From the NCBI RefSeq assembly GCF_900109995.1, contig NZ_FOCB01000006.1:62001-126000 (forward strand): 64,000 bases of DNA, in the 5' to 3' direction. Of this stretch, positions 45,170 to 54,316 are shown in pieces. The position numbers were made by a program, and so were the translations under genes. Positions within the stretch are counted from its first letter, which is position 1. Every line of letters begins with the position of its first letter. Origin of the DNA: Pseudomonas sp. ok272 (GTDB lineage: Bacteria; Pseudomonadota; Gammaproteobacteria; Pseudomonadales; Pseudomonadaceae). The notes below the pieces were generated by a model. The model was not told the DNA's origin. It searched no databases and saw only the letters and a program-made list of their open reading frames with translations.

Positions 45170-45477
45170 AGCTTTTGCCCTTGGAAGTGGACTGTTTGCG
45201 TTTCACTTCCCGTCGTAGCTAGTGTCCTGTCTCGGAAATAAGCTGTTCCCTTTTGACGGCACCTGTCGCCGCCATGCTGCGTTGCCACTCCTCGCCATAG
45301 CCCTGCTATGACTCGTCGCGGCGCCTTGCCTGGCAGCAACAGATGCTCGTCAAAAAGGTAACGTATTTCCAAGACAGGACACTAGGTTGGCTGCACAGGA
45401 TGATCTGCCGAGAGTAATAATTAGTCTCGGATTGCCGGATTGGCAAATGCGCTGTCGGGAAGTTACTAAATGTGTCG
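45170..45477. other. Gap upstream of the exopolysaccharide operon
   Basis: The interval holds the MITE-like element (45219-45385). Between it and the HDOD gene is an AT-rich stretch with TTGCCA as a possible -35 on the minus strand and AATTAT as a weak -10, at 18-base spacing. A promoter for the flippase gene is expected here, but the match is poor. A short minus-strand frame across the element is not taken as a gene. Confidence 0.55.
45219..45385. mobile_element. MITE-like element with long terminal inverted repeats
   Basis: The ends read CTAGTGTCCTGTCT at the left and AGACAGGACACTAG at the right, exact complements. The similarity continues inward to the 38th base (GGAAATA, TTTTGACG with changes). 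The 167-base unit has an inner hairpin CATAG-CCCTG-CTATG and carries no transposase. CTAG at both ends may be the target duplication. It is a non-autonomous element or large dispersed palindrome. Confidence 0.75.
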
Positions 45478-47010
45478 TTAGCGTGCGCTAAAGCTGTGCA
45501 GGGCCTTTTCGATGCACTGTGCGGTTTTGCCGAAAGCTTGCACGCTGATGTCCGCCAGCGGCCCGCCACCCTGGTCGGCCACCAGCAGCATGATCACCCG
45601 ACCATTGTTGGCCAGCGAACGCAGTAACAGGTGTTCGCCGCCGAACAGTGCCCGCAGCGGGTTCGGCAGCAGGGCCGAGAACTGGGCGTTGTTGGCCGGT
45701 GTCAGGCGCAGTTGCGCGGGCTGGGCGAGCAGGCGTTGCAGCACGCTGCTCTGGCTGACGGACAGGTTGAGCGTCGCCGCCTCCTGGGGCAGGCCGAACA
45801 GTTGGTGCACCCGCAGGTTGCTCTGGCTGCGGTCGGCCATCAGGATCATGCCCCGGCGCATGCCGCACGCCACCAGCGCATCACGCGCGGCGGTGGTCAG
45901 GTGCATGGCGTTGGTGAACCGGCTGGGCTCCACCAGCAGCGCGGCGCAGTGCTGGCGCCACTTGGCCAGGTCTTCGGCGGTCGGCGCGGCGGCGGGCAGC
46001 AAGCCGCGATGGACGCGCTGCTCGCCCCAGGGCCAGAGCAGCGACTCGGCGGGGTGCCAGAGGTCGGGCATCGCGTGTTGGCGGGCACTGTGGGCTGCTT
46101 GCTGGTGTTGTTGCTGTTGCACGTCGTCCAGCGGCATTTGCAGGTACAGGCTGGTCAACAACTGCCAGCGCAGCGTGTGGGGACTGTCCCAGGCGTGTTG
46201 CGCCGAGAGCGCCAGGCCGTTGGCCAGCAACACGGTATTGGCGGGTTGGTTGAGCCAGCGGCGCAGCGTTGGATCGTCGTCCAGGCGGTTCTGTTGGCGC
46301 AACGGATGATCGGCGTCGCGGGCGATGCGCAGGACTTTGGCCAGCTCCCGTTGCTCGCTCAGCAGCAGGCGATAGCCCTGGGCAACCCAGATCGGCAGGC
46401 GCCAGAGCTCCACCAGGGCCTGGCAGAGTTCCAGCAGGCGAACGCCGAACAGTTGGTGTTCTACCTGGCGGGCGGGCTGGCCCTTGTGGATAACTCGCAG
46501 TTCCCATTCCTCCAGGAGCTCGGGGAACTTCAGTGCCAGTGGCCACAGCGGCGCAAGGAAAAGCAGGCTGCCCCAATGAATGTCCTGCCACAGCCGCGCC
46601 AGGCGACTGGCGAAAAAGCCGTTGGCCTGTTGCGTGGCGTGTTGGCTGATCAGCTGCAATTGGCGCAGGGCGGGCGGGATGTCCTGCTGCGGCATCGCCG
46701 GCAGGCGGGCCAGCAACGCCTCGGTGCGCTGCAGCCCCAGGCGACTGATCGCCACCTCAAGGTTCTCGCACGGCTCGCTCATGTCGGTCTGGGCGTGTCG
46801 GTTGGCTTCGCGGATGACGCTCAAGGCCAGGGCCGGGCTGCCTTGCATCAGTTCGGCGATGTCGCGCATGGAACTGCGACTGTTGGCGATGGCCCGGCAC
46901 ACCTGGTCGTGACTGGCTTGTGGCACGGGCAAGGCCACGCTGTCGAGCAGCTTGACCCAGCCCTGGAGGGTGGTCGGTCGCGGTGTTGGAGCGTTGGTAT
47001 CAGTAGGCAT
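45478..47010 (-). CDS. HDOD-domain signalling protein
   Basis: A 510-residue cytoplasmic protein. The N-terminal third is an HDOD domain (LPVPQASHDQVCRAIANSRS; SAL-type LEVAISRLGLQRTEALL). HDOD proteins lack the HD phosphohydrolase residues and act as scaffolds in signalling, motility and stress control. The C-terminal part is unassigned. In P. aeruginosa the corresponding gene sits between rhdA and motA; here it keeps its place beside motA. The ATG at 47010 (MPTDTNAPTP) is the likely start. Confidence 0.85.
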   Translation of the reverse strand: MPTDTNAPTPRPTTLQGWVKLLDSVALPVPQASHDQVCRAIANSRSSMRDIAELMQGSPALALSVIREANRHAQTDMSEPCENLEVAISRLGLQRTEALLARLPAMPQQDIPPALRQLQLISQHATQQANGFFASRLARLWQDIHWGSLLFLAPLWPLALKFPELLEEWELRVIHKGQPARQVEHQLFGVRLLELCQALVELWRLPIWVAQGYRLLLSEQRELAKVLRIARDADHPLRQQNRLDDDPTLRRWLNQPANTVLLANGLALSAQHAWDSPHTLRWQLLTSLYLQMPLDDVQQQQHQQAAHSARQHAMPDLWHPAESLLWPWGEQRVHRGLLPAAAPTAEDLAKWRQHCAALLVEPSRFTNAMHLTTAARDALVACGMRRGMILMADRSQSNLRVHQLFGLPQEAATLNLSVSQSSVLQRLLAQPAQLRLTPANNAQFSALLPNPLRALFGGEHLLLRSLANNGRVIMLLVADQGGGPLADISVQAFGKTAQCIEKALHSFSAR

Positions 47011-47081
47011 GGTTGGGCTGGACCACCGGTGGCTGCGAACACGCCCGCAATGGGCCAAATTGGCTTTTCGCCATAACTGCC

Positions 47082-47108
47082 TATAGTCTGGCGCAGTTTT
47101 GCCGATAA
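47082..47108 (+). promoter_or_regulatory. Sigma-28 (FliA) promoter of motAB
   Basis: TATAGTCT, an 11-base spacer and GCCGATAA match the enteric FliA consensus TAAAGTTT-N11-GCCGATAA (6/8 and 8/8). It lies about 70 bases before the motA start codon. It ties the stator genes to the late flagellar regulon. Confidence 0.75.
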
Positions 47109-47176
47109 GCAGAAGAAGAGATTTTTTAACCTCCGAATATGACCTTGAACCCGACTTAAGTAAGTACCTTTTATCT

Positions 47177-48028
47177 ATGGCTAAAATTATCGGCATCATC
47201 GTCGTATTCGCGAGCGTGCTTGGCGGGTACGTGCTGTCCCACGGCAAGATCGCCGCCCTGATCCAACCCTTCGAGGTGTTGATCATCGGTGGTGCGGCAC
47301 TGGGTGCATTCCTCCAGGCCAACCCCGGCTATATGACGATGCACGTGCTCAAGAAATCCCTGAGCATGTTCAGCACCCGTTTCACCCACACCTTCTACCT
47401 GGAAGTGCTGGGCCTGATCTACGAGATCCTCAACAAAAGCCGCCGCGAAGGGATGATGGCGATTGAAGGCGACATTGAAGACGCCTCTGCCAGCCCGATC
47501 TTCGCCAAGTACCCGGCGGTCCTCAAGGACGAACGCATGACCGCGTTCATCTGCGATTACCTGCGCATCATGTCGTCCGGCAACATGGCTCCCCACGAAT
47601 TGGAAGGCCTGTTCGACATGGAGCTGTACAGCCTTAAGGAAGACCTGGATCACCCGTCCCACGCCGTCAACGGCGTCGCCGACGCCATGCCCGGTTTCGG
47701 TATCGTCGCGGCCGTATTGGGGATCGTGGTGACCATGGCCTCCCTGGGCGAGGGCGACCAGAAGTCCATCGGTTTGCACGTGGGTGCGGCGTTGGTGGGG
47801 ACCTTCTTCGGTATTCTCGCCGCCTATGGCTTCTTCGGCCCGCTGGCCCATTCCCTGGCCCACGATGCCAAGGAAGAGCTGAACGTATACGAAGCGATCA
47901 AAGCGTCCCTGGTGGCCTCGGCTTCCGGCATGCCGCCGTCGCTGGCGGTGGAGTTCGGGCGCAAGGTGCTATACCCGGCGCACCGTCCGAGCTTTGCCGA
48001 GCTGGAACAAGCGGTTCGCGGTCGTTAA
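47177..48028 (+). CDS. motA: Flagellar motor stator protein MotA
   Basis: A 283-residue inner-membrane protein with four helices; with MotB it forms the proton channel that drives flagellar rotation. The signature MPGFGIVAAVLGIVVTMASL contains the conserved channel Pro. The cytoplasmic loop (about 60-165) carries the charged residues that meet FliG. The ATG at 47177 (MAKIIGIIVVF) is used; an earlier frame extension has no signal. It is 3 bases apart from motB. Confidence 0.97.
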   Translation: MAKIIGIIVVFASVLGGYVLSHGKIAALIQPFEVLIIGGAALGAFLQANPGYMTMHVLKKSLSMFSTRFTHTFYLEVLGLIYEILNKSRREGMMAIEGDIEDASASPIFAKYPAVLKDERMTAFICDYLRIMSSGNMAPHELEGLFDMELYSLKEDLDHPSHAVNGVADAMPGFGIVAAVLGIVVTMASLGEGDQKSIGLHVGAALVGTFFGILAAYGFFGPLAHSLAHDAKEELNVYEAIKASLVASASGMPPSLAVEFGRKVLYPAHRPSFAELEQAVRGR

Positions 48029-48031
48029 GGC

Positions 48032-49078
48032 ATGGAAAACAATCAGCCGATAATCATCAAGCGCGTCAGGCGCATTGCCGGTGGGCATCACGGAGGCTCC
48101 TGGAAAATCGCCTTCGCCGACTTTGCCACGGCAATGATGGCGTTCTTCCTGGTGTTGTGGCTGCTGTCCACGGCGACCCCGGAACAGAAAATTGCCATCT
48201 CCGGGTATTTCAAGGACCCGATCGGCTTCTCCGAAAGCGGCACGCCCTACATCATTGACCTGGGTGGCTCGCCGGAGCTGGCGCCGGACACCACCCTCAA
48301 TCCCGAGGTCAAGTCCCAGCCGCAGCCGGACAAGGTGAGGGTCGACGCCGATCAAGTCGAAGGCATGGCTGAGCAGGTCGAGCGCGAACGCCTGGAGCTG
48401 TTGCTGCAAGAGTTGCAGAACAAGGTCGAAGAGAACCCGCAGCTGCAGAAGTTCAAGGACCAGATCCTCTTTGAAATCACCTCCGATGGCTTGCGCATCC
48501 AGATCATCGACTCGGAAAACCGCCCGATGTTCGATTCCGGCAGCGCGCGCCTGAAGCCGTACTTCGAAGACATCCTGCTGGCCATGGCCGACACCATCAA
48601 GGCGGTGCCGAACAAGATCAGCATCAGCGGCCATACCGATGCCCAGCCGTATTCGGGCGCCGGCGACTTCGGTAACTGGGAACTCTCGGCCAATCGCGCC
48701 AATGCCGCGCGCCGCGCCCTGGTGGCGGGCAGCTACCCGGAGGATCAAGTGGCGCGGGTGGTGGGTTATGCCTCGTCGGCGTTGTTCGATCGCGAGAACC
48801 CGCTGAACCCGGTCAACCGTCGCATCGACATCGTGGTGCTGACCAAAAAGGCCCAGCGCGCCATCGAAGGTTCCCAGGGCGCCGAGCCCGAGAAGCCGGG
48901 GGCGACGCAAGGGCAGGGCGCGCCGGGCGAAGTGCCGGCCACACCGCTCGACCCGCACGCCTTGCCGGCGGACCAGCAACCGCTGCCGGCCCATGAGCTG
49001 CGTGAGCGCTTGAACCTGTTCGACGACCCGCTACCCAAACCGGACGCTGCCAAACCGGGCGAGCCGCCCAAGCAGTGA
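48032..49078 (+). CDS. motB: Flagellar motor protein MotB
   Basis: A 348-residue protein with one N-terminal helix. The proton-binding Asp is in FADFATAMMAFFLVLWLL. The C-terminal OmpA-like domain (ISISGHTDAQPYSGAGDFG; ANRANAARRALV) anchors the stator to peptidoglycan. A Pro/Ala-rich tail of about 70 residues ends the protein. It follows motA directly and is closed by a strong terminator. Confidence 0.97.
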   Translation: MENNQPIIIKRVRRIAGGHHGGSWKIAFADFATAMMAFFLVLWLLSTATPEQKIAISGYFKDPIGFSESGTPYIIDLGGSPELAPDTTLNPEVKSQPQPDKVRVDADQVEGMAEQVERERLELLLQELQNKVEENPQLQKFKDQILFEITSDGLRIQIIDSENRPMFDSGSARLKPYFEDILLAMADTIKAVPNKISISGHTDAQPYSGAGDFGNWELSANRANAARRALVAGSYPEDQVARVVGYASSALFDRENPLNPVNRRIDIVVLTKKAQRAIEGSQGAEPEKPGATQGQGAPGEVPATPLDPHALPADQQPLPAHELRERLNLFDDPLPKPDAAKPGEPPKQ

Positions 49079-49083
49079 CCCAC

Positions 49084-49113
49084 AAAAAAGCCGACAGCGA
49101 TGTCGGCTTTTTT
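49084..49113 (+). terminator. Terminator after motB
   Basis: AAAAAAGCCGACA and TGTCGGCTTTTTT form a hairpin with a U-tract, six bases after the stop codon. Confidence 0.88.
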
Positions 49114-49159
49114 GTGGGGCTTGTCTGCGGTGCTCATCCCCGTCCGTTAAACGACCCCC

Positions 49160-49247
49160 CTGTGGGAGCGAGCCTGCTCGCGATGGCGGTGGGTCAGCCA
49201 ACATTGATGTTGAGCGACCTCATCGCGAGCAGGCTCGCTCCCACAGG
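49160..49247. repeat. REPIN (AGCCTGCTCGCGA class)
   Basis: TGTGGGAGCGAGCCTGCTCG and its complement enclose CAACATTGATGTTG. It lies between motB and a convergent hydroxylase gene. Confidence 0.85.
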
Positions 49248-49270
49248 TTGAGTGCCTTAACTGGCGGGCG

Positions 49271-50422
49271 TCAGGCATTCGGGGGGGTGGTTTTCGGGGC
49301 TGGCTTTTGAAAGGGGTAGAGATGCTGGCGCAAGATACCGTCCGGCAAGGCATTGCCGAAAACGCCGTAGCGCGTTGGCCATTCCTTGGGTGGCAACTTG
49401 AAGGTGCCGAACAGCATGTCAATGAACGGCAGGTGAATGGCGTAGTTCTTGTAGATGTAATCCTTGTGCCGGGCATGGTGCCAGTGGTGATAGCGCGGCA
49501 GGACCAGGATGTATTCCAGCCAGCCTCCATTTATGCGGATATTGGCGTGAGCCAGCACCGCCTGGGCCCAAACGAACGTCACATAGGCATTCAGCGCTTG
49601 AGCGTCAAACCCCAGCAGCATCAAAGGCACCAGTACGGCCGTGCGCGTCAACAATATCTCCAGGAAATGAACCCGCGAGCCGGCGAGCCAATCCATCGCG
49701 GTACTTGAGTGGTGCACTGCGTGGATGCGCCACAATACGGGCACCACGTGATAGAGGCGATGCAACCAGTACTGGCCGAGGTCGGCCACCAACACCGCCA
49801 GGAAAAACTGTACGACGAGCGGCAGGCTTTGCACGCGGGCTTGCAGATCGTCTGAGACCGCCCAGCCGGCCATATAGCTTGCCGAGGCGGTGATGAAGAT
49901 CAAGATGAACTGCACCAGCATGTGGCTGACGAAAAAGTAAGCCAGGTCTGTGCGCCATTGTGGCCGGAGGATGTTTTGCTGAGGGTCCTTGGCGTAGAGC
50001 TTTTCCAGCGGAATGAACACGATGGCTGAAATCAGCAAGGCCAGCACGAACCAGTCCAGGCCCAGCGAGTAGGGGGACTCGTTGATGGGGTCGAGCGGTA
50101 TACCGGTCCCGCCGAGCAACACTGCCAGCCCCGAGGCGACAATCGCCGTGATGCCCAGGCGTTTTCGTTGATTGAGCAAAATGTTCAGGATGGCCAGGCT
50201 GAATGACAGCGACAGGCCAACCAGCAGCGTCGCCCGGGCAAACTGCTCGTTGTAGACATTGCGCAGTTCAGCCGTGGTCAACCATTCGGGAAACAGGAAG
50301 CACAATACCGCCAGCAGACTCAGCAGTCCGAGTGTGGCGCTGATGTAGCCGCTGATTCGGCCCTCGCCCGGTATGAAGGGGGCGTGGCCATGGCGGCGAA
50401 AGTAGGATTTGAGTCGTTGCAT
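49271..50422 (-). CDS. Sterol desaturase/fatty acid hydroxylase superfamily membrane protein
   Basis: A 383-residue integral membrane di-iron enzyme. The His boxes are HRLYH (221-225), HAVHH (234-238) and HHWHH (312-316), in the order of the fatty acid hydroxylase family. Residues 30-140 add four or so helices absent from small members. A role in changing a membrane lipid or carotenoid-like substrate is possible, but the substrate is unknown. It interrupts the motB-rsgA adjacency of P. aeruginosa. Confidence 0.88.
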   Translation of the reverse strand: MQRLKSYFRRHGHAPFIPGEGRISGYISATLGLLSLLAVLCFLFPEWLTTAELRNVYNEQFARATLLVGLSLSFSLAILNILLNQRKRLGITAIVASGLAVLLGGTGIPLDPINESPYSLGLDWFVLALLISAIVFIPLEKLYAKDPQQNILRPQWRTDLAYFFVSHMLVQFILIFITASASYMAGWAVSDDLQARVQSLPLVVQFFLAVLVADLGQYWLHRLYHVVPVLWRIHAVHHSSTAMDWLAGSRVHFLEILLTRTAVLVPLMLLGFDAQALNAYVTFVWAQAVLAHANIRINGGWLEYILVLPRYHHWHHARHKDYIYKNYAIHLPFIDMLFGTFKLPPKEWPTRYGVFGNALPDGILRQHLYPFQKPAPKTTPPNA

Positions 50423-50685
50423 CGCTTGTTTTCCGTGTCCCTAGAATCAAATGAGCAGGCGCGTATCGAGTGCTCGACGCTGTGTTGGGTTGGCAGCGTT
50501 GAAGAGGGGCGTAATGTAGGGCGATTTTTCGGGGCAGCAAGCTGTCCGGCGATAAAGAGACGAGTCCTGCTGTTGTAGGGGAAAAGTCCTACAAAAAACG
50601 CTTGAGTTTGATAGCGGGGGACCACTGGGCGGGATGAACAGTGCGGCCCACGCCGCCGCTAAGCGGCGGGACGCGGGCTGCCTGT

Positions 50686-51717
50686 TTAGTAGCTGGTCTC
50701 AGGCAGGCTGGCGATGATCGAGCGGTAGCTGTTCATGCGTTGTTGCTGCACGCGACCCTCTTCCAGGGCCTTGAGCAGGGCACAGCCGGGTTCGCGGTCG
50801 TGCTTGCAGTCGCGGAAGCGGCAGGTGCCGATCAAGTCGTTGAACTCAATGAAGCCGGCTTCGACATCGCTGCGGCTGACATGACCCAGGCCGAACTCAC
50901 GAATACCCGGGGAGTCGATCAACTCGCCGCCACCGGGGAAGTGGAACAGGCGTGCGGTGGTGGTGGTGTGCGTGCCCTGGCCAGACAGCTCGGACAGCGG
51001 GCCGACGCGGGTTTCGACTTCCGGCAGCAGGCTGTTGACCAGCGATGACTTGCCGACGCCGGACTGGCCGACGAACACGCTGATGCGCCCGTCCAGTTGC
51101 TGTTGCAACTGTTCCATGCCGTTGCCGTGGTGGGCCGAGACTTCCAGCACCGGATAACCCAGGGTGCGGTAGACCGCCAGCAGCGCATTGAGCGCCGGGG
51201 CGTTCTGCTCGTCGATCAGGTCGAACTTGTTGAGCAGCAGCAACGGCCGGATGCCCGCGTGTTCGGCGGCTACCAGGTAGCGATCGATCAGGTTGGCATG
51301 GGGCTCGGGCAGCGGGGCGAAGACGATGACGATCATGTCGACGTTGGCGGCCACCGGCTTGAGCTGACCACGGCTGTCGGGTCGGCACAGCTCGGTGTGG
51401 CGCGGCAGTTGCGCGACGATCACGCCGATGCCCTGGTTGCCGGCCCGCCAGACGACCTGGTCGCCGGTGACCAGTGCTGGCAGGTTGGCGCGCAGGTGGC
51501 AGCGGAACACCTGGCCGGCGCATTCGCCTTCGCGGGCCTCGACCTCGACCTGCACACCGAAGTGAGCGATCACCAGGCCCGTTTGCTCAGGGCCCAGGTC
51601 ACCGCCCTCCAGCGCTTGCACGGCGCTGGATTCGCGTTTGGCGGCGCGGGCAGCGCGTTCGCCTTGGATCTTTTCGATGCGCCAGTTTTGACGACGATTG
51701 AGTTGGCGTTTGGCCAT
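50686..51717 (-). CDS. rsgA: Ribosome small subunit GTPase RsgA
   Basis: A 343-residue circularly permuted GTPase that helps mature the 30S subunit. The G4 motif NKFD comes before the G1 loop [14 protein letters not shown], and G3 is DSPGIREF. An N-terminal OB-fold and a C-terminal zinc knuckle ([14 protein letters not shown]) are present. It is divergent from orn, as in many gammaproteobacteria. Confidence 0.97.
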   Translation of the reverse strand: MAKRQLNRRQNWRIEKIQGERAARAAKRESSAVQALEGGDLGPEQTGLVIAHFGVQVEVEAREGECAGQVFRCHLRANLPALVTGDQVVWRAGNQGIGVIVAQLPRHTELCRPDSRGQLKPVAANVDMIVIVFAPLPEPHANLIDRYLVAAEHAGIRPLLLLNKFDLIDEQNAPALNALLAVYRTLGYPVLEVSAHHGNGMEQLQQQLDGRISVFVGQSGVGKSSLVNSLLPEVETRVGPLSELSGQGTHTTTTARLFHFPGGGELIDSPGIREFGLGHVSRSDVEAGFIEFNDLIGTCRFRDCKHDREPGCALLKALEEGRVQQQRMNSYRSIIASLPETSY

Positions 51718-51824
51718 GGGTGTTCCGTGTCGATAATGCAGCGATTAGGTAAAACGGCCGCGAGTTTAGCACGCCCGGCGAGTCCTCTAGGCTAAACTGC
51801 GCAACACTGCTCAGGAGCCCATAC

Positions 51825-52367
51825 ATGCAAAACCCACAGAATCTGATCTGGATCGACCTGGAAATGACCGGTCTGAACCCGGACACCGACGTCATCATCG
51901 AGATGGCGACCATCGTCACCGACAGCAATCTCAACACCCTGGCCGAAGGCCCGGTGATCGCCATTCATCACAGCGACGAGATCCTGGCCGGCATGGACGA
52001 GTGGAACACCCGCCAGCACGGCGGCTCGGGCCTGACCCAGCGGGTGCGCGACAGCCGTATCAGCATGGCCGAGGCCGAGGCGCAAACCATCGCCTTTCTG
52101 GAGCAATGGGTGCCCAAGGGCAAGTCGCCGATCTGTGGTAACAGCATCTGCCAGGACCGACGCTTCCTCTTTACCCACATGAAATCCCTGGAAAGCTACT
52201 TCCATTACCGCAACCTGGACGTCTCGACCCTCAAGGAGCTGGCGGCGCGCTGGGCTCCGGACGTTCGCGACAGCTTCACCAAAGGCAACACCCACCTGGC
52301 GCTGGACGACATCCGTGAGTCGATTGCCGAGCTGCAGCACTACCGCAAGCACTTCATCAAGTTCTGA
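51825..52367 (+). CDS. orn: Oligoribonuclease
   Basis: A 180-residue DEDDh 3'-5' exonuclease that degrades the shortest RNA pieces, including pGpG from cyclic-di-GMP turnover. The DEDD residues are in [31 protein letters not shown] and [10 protein letters not shown]. Length is normal. A GGCTAAACT -10-like box lies about 30 bases upstream. Confidence 0.97.
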   Translation: MQNPQNLIWIDLEMTGLNPDTDVIIEMATIVTDSNLNTLAEGPVIAIHHSDEILAGMDEWNTRQHGGSGLTQRVRDSRISMAEAEAQTIAFLEQWVPKGKSPICGNSICQDRRFLFTHMKSLESYFHYRNLDVSTLKELAARWAPDVRDSFTKGNTHLALDDIRESIAELQHYRKHFIKF

Positions 52368-52429
52368 GGCCGTGGCGTCTCTGGTGGACGCCGTCGCAAC
52401 AGGCTCGCGCCCGCCAGGCCATCACCGCC

Positions 52430-52455
52430 CCTGTGGAGCGAGCCTGCTCGCGAAT
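52430..52455. repeat. Single REP element
   Basis: CTGTGGAGCGAGCCTGCTCG followed by CGAA is a lone REP of the AGCCTGCTCGCGA class, in the gap between orn and the TRIC-like gene. Confidence 0.7.
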
Positions 52456-52564
52456 GAATTTCCCTGGCGCTGAACGCGTGAGGCAACCGGGCATTCGTCA
52501 ACGCCCTCTTCTGGTGCGGATCCGAAATGGCTAGACTGCGCGCCTTCCTGCAAGGACCGCCACC

Positions 52565-53176
52565 ATGTTGTTGATGCTCTACCTGATTGCTATCACTGCC
52601 GAAGCCATGACCGGCGCCCTGTCTGCCGGTCGTCGCGGGATGGACTGGTTCGGCGTGGTGCTGATCGCCTGCATCACGGCGCTGGGCGGTGGTTCAGTGC
52701 GTGATGTGCTGCTGGGACACTACCCGCTGACGTGGGTCAAGCACCCGGAATACCTGGTGCTGACCACCGTGGCAGCAATGGTCACGGTGTTCGCCGCCCG
52801 CTGGATGCGTCATCTGCGCTCGTTGTTTTTGGTGCTCGATGCCGTAGGGTTGGTGGCGTTTACCCTGATCGGCTGCATGACCGCCCTGGAAATGGGCCAT
52901 GGCATGTTGGTGGCCTCCGTCAGCGGGGTGATCACCGGGGTGTTTGGTGGCATCCTGCGCGACATCTTCTGCAACGACATCCCGCTGATCTTTCGTCGTG
53001 AACTCTACGCCAGCGTCTCGTTCGCAGCAGCCTGGTGCTACATGTTCTGCCTGTACCTGGAGTTGCCCGGCGAGCAGGCGATTCTGATCACCTTGTTCGG
53101 TGGCTTCCTGCTGCGCCTGCTGGCGATCCGCTTCCACTGGGAAATGCCCAAGTTCGTCTATAACGACGAGCAGTAG
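52565..53176 (+). CDS. TRIC-family cation channel (UPF0126)
   Basis: A 203-residue membrane protein with two matching halves of three helices, each with a Gly-rich motif: GGGSVRDVLLG in the first half and GGILRDIFCND in the second. This pattern is that of bacterial TRIC-type (YadS/YicG) channels. It is thought to pass K+ or small cations. GGCTAGACT, a Pseudomonas-like -10 box, precedes the gene. It stands between orn and queG. Confidence 0.9.
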   Translation: MLLMLYLIAITAEAMTGALSAGRRGMDWFGVVLIACITALGGGSVRDVLLGHYPLTWVKHPEYLVLTTVAAMVTVFAARWMRHLRSLFLVLDAVGLVAFTLIGCMTALEMGHGMLVASVSGVITGVFGGILRDIFCNDIPLIFRRELYASVSFAAAWCYMFCLYLELPGEQAILITLFGGFLLRLLAIRFHWEMPKFVYNDEQ

Positions 53177-53188
53177 CTCCGCCCGCGG

Positions 53189-54253
53189 CTAAACTACCCC
53201 GTGCTGTTTCAGGGCCCAGGCAACATGCTCCCTGACCAGCTCCGAGGGGTGTTCGCGGCGCGCCTTCAACGCTTCGAGCACCGGGATCGTCGAGGGCGCG
53301 TTCCCCAGGCCCACGGCCAGGTTGCGCAACCAGCTCTGGTACCCGGCCCGGCGCAGTGGCGAGCCTTCGGTGTTGCTGAGGAATGTGTCTTCATCCCACA
53401 TGAATAATTCCGCCAACCCGGCGTTATCCAGGTTGTGACGCGGTTTGAAGTCGCTTTCACCGGACGGACGGGCGAAGCGGTTCCACGGGCAAACGATCTG
53501 GCAGTCATCGCAACCGAACACCCGGTTGCCGATCAGCGGCCGTAAATCCTCGGGAATGGCGCCTTTGAGTTCGATGGTCAGGTAGGAGATGCAGCGCCGC
53601 GCATCCAGCACATAAGGCCCGACGAAGGCATTGGTCGGGCAGATGTCCAGGCATGCGCTGCACCGCCCGCAATGTTCGCCCGCGTGGGGCGGATCGACCG
53701 GCAGCGGCAGGTCGACGAACAGTTCGGCGAGGAAGAAATAGCTGCCGGCCTTGCGATTCAGCACCAGGGTGTTTTTGCCGATCCAGCCCAGGCCCGCTTG
53801 TTCGGCGATGGCTTTCTCCAGCACCGGGGCGCTGTCGACGAACGCCCGGTAGCCGAATGGGCCGATCGCGGCTTGGATTTTCTCCGCCAGTTGCTGGACA
53901 CGTTTGCGGATCAGCTTGTGGTAGTCACGGCCCAGGGCGTAGCGCGAGACGTAGGCTTTTTCCGGCTGGGCCAGCATCTTGGCCATCTGCGTGTCGCCGG
54001 ACAGGTAGTCCATGCGCAGCGACACCACCCGCACAGTGCCCGGCACCAACTCCTCGGGGTGTGAGCGTTTGCTGCCATGGGCGCCCATGTAGTCCATCTC
54101 GCCGTGGTAGCCGGCGTTGAGCCAGCGCGCCAGGTGTTGCTCATGTTCGGCCAGGTCCAGGCCGCTGATGCCGACTTGTTGGAAGCCCAACTCGCGGCCC
54201 CAATCCTTGATCGATTGGGCGAGGGCAGGCAGGTCTGTGGTAATTGCAGGCAT
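53189..54253 (-). CDS. queG: Epoxyqueuosine reductase QueG
   Basis: A 354-residue cobalamin-dependent enzyme making queuosine in tRNA wobble positions. Two [4Fe-4S] ferredoxin-like clusters are seen: CGRCSACLDICP and CDDCQIVCPW. The C-terminal HEAT-like helices hold tRNA. The ATG at 54253 (MPAITTDLPALAQ) is the likely start. It is divergent from nnrD. Confidence 0.95.
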   Translation of the reverse strand: MPAITTDLPALAQSIKDWGRELGFQQVGISGLDLAEHEQHLARWLNAGYHGEMDYMGAHGSKRSHPEELVPGTVRVVSLRMDYLSGDTQMAKMLAQPEKAYVSRYALGRDYHKLIRKRVQQLAEKIQAAIGPFGYRAFVDSAPVLEKAIAEQAGLGWIGKNTLVLNRKAGSYFFLAELFVDLPLPVDPPHAGEHCGRCSACLDICPTNAFVGPYVLDARRCISYLTIELKGAIPEDLRPLIGNRVFGCDDCQIVCPWNRFARPSGESDFKPRHNLDNAGLAELFMWDEDTFLSNTEGSPLRRAGYQSWLRNLAVGLGNAPSTIPVLEALKARREHPSELVREHVAWALKQHGVV

Positions 54254-54282
54254 GAGACAAGAGAAACCGGGGCTGAGGTGCG

Positions 54283-54288
54283 TATAAT
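54283..54288 (+). promoter_or_regulatory. Candidate -10 box of the nnrD-tsaE-amiB-mutL-miaA unit
   Basis: TATAAT is a perfect -10 hexamer, 29 bases before the nnrD start codon. The -35 box is poor. Confidence 0.5.
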
Positions 54289-54316
54289 TCTGCCAGACAT
54301 CGGAGCCCGAAGACGC

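Noticed and set aside
45139..45372. Short minus-strand frame of 77 codons across the MITE-like element
   Set aside because: It mostly translates the inverted-repeat element and runs into the flippase gene out of frame; no ribosome-binding site.
52368..52564. tRNA or small RNA gene between orn and the TRIC-like gene
   Set aside because: No cloverleaf or conserved T-loop sequence could be found; only a REP and a -10-like box are present.
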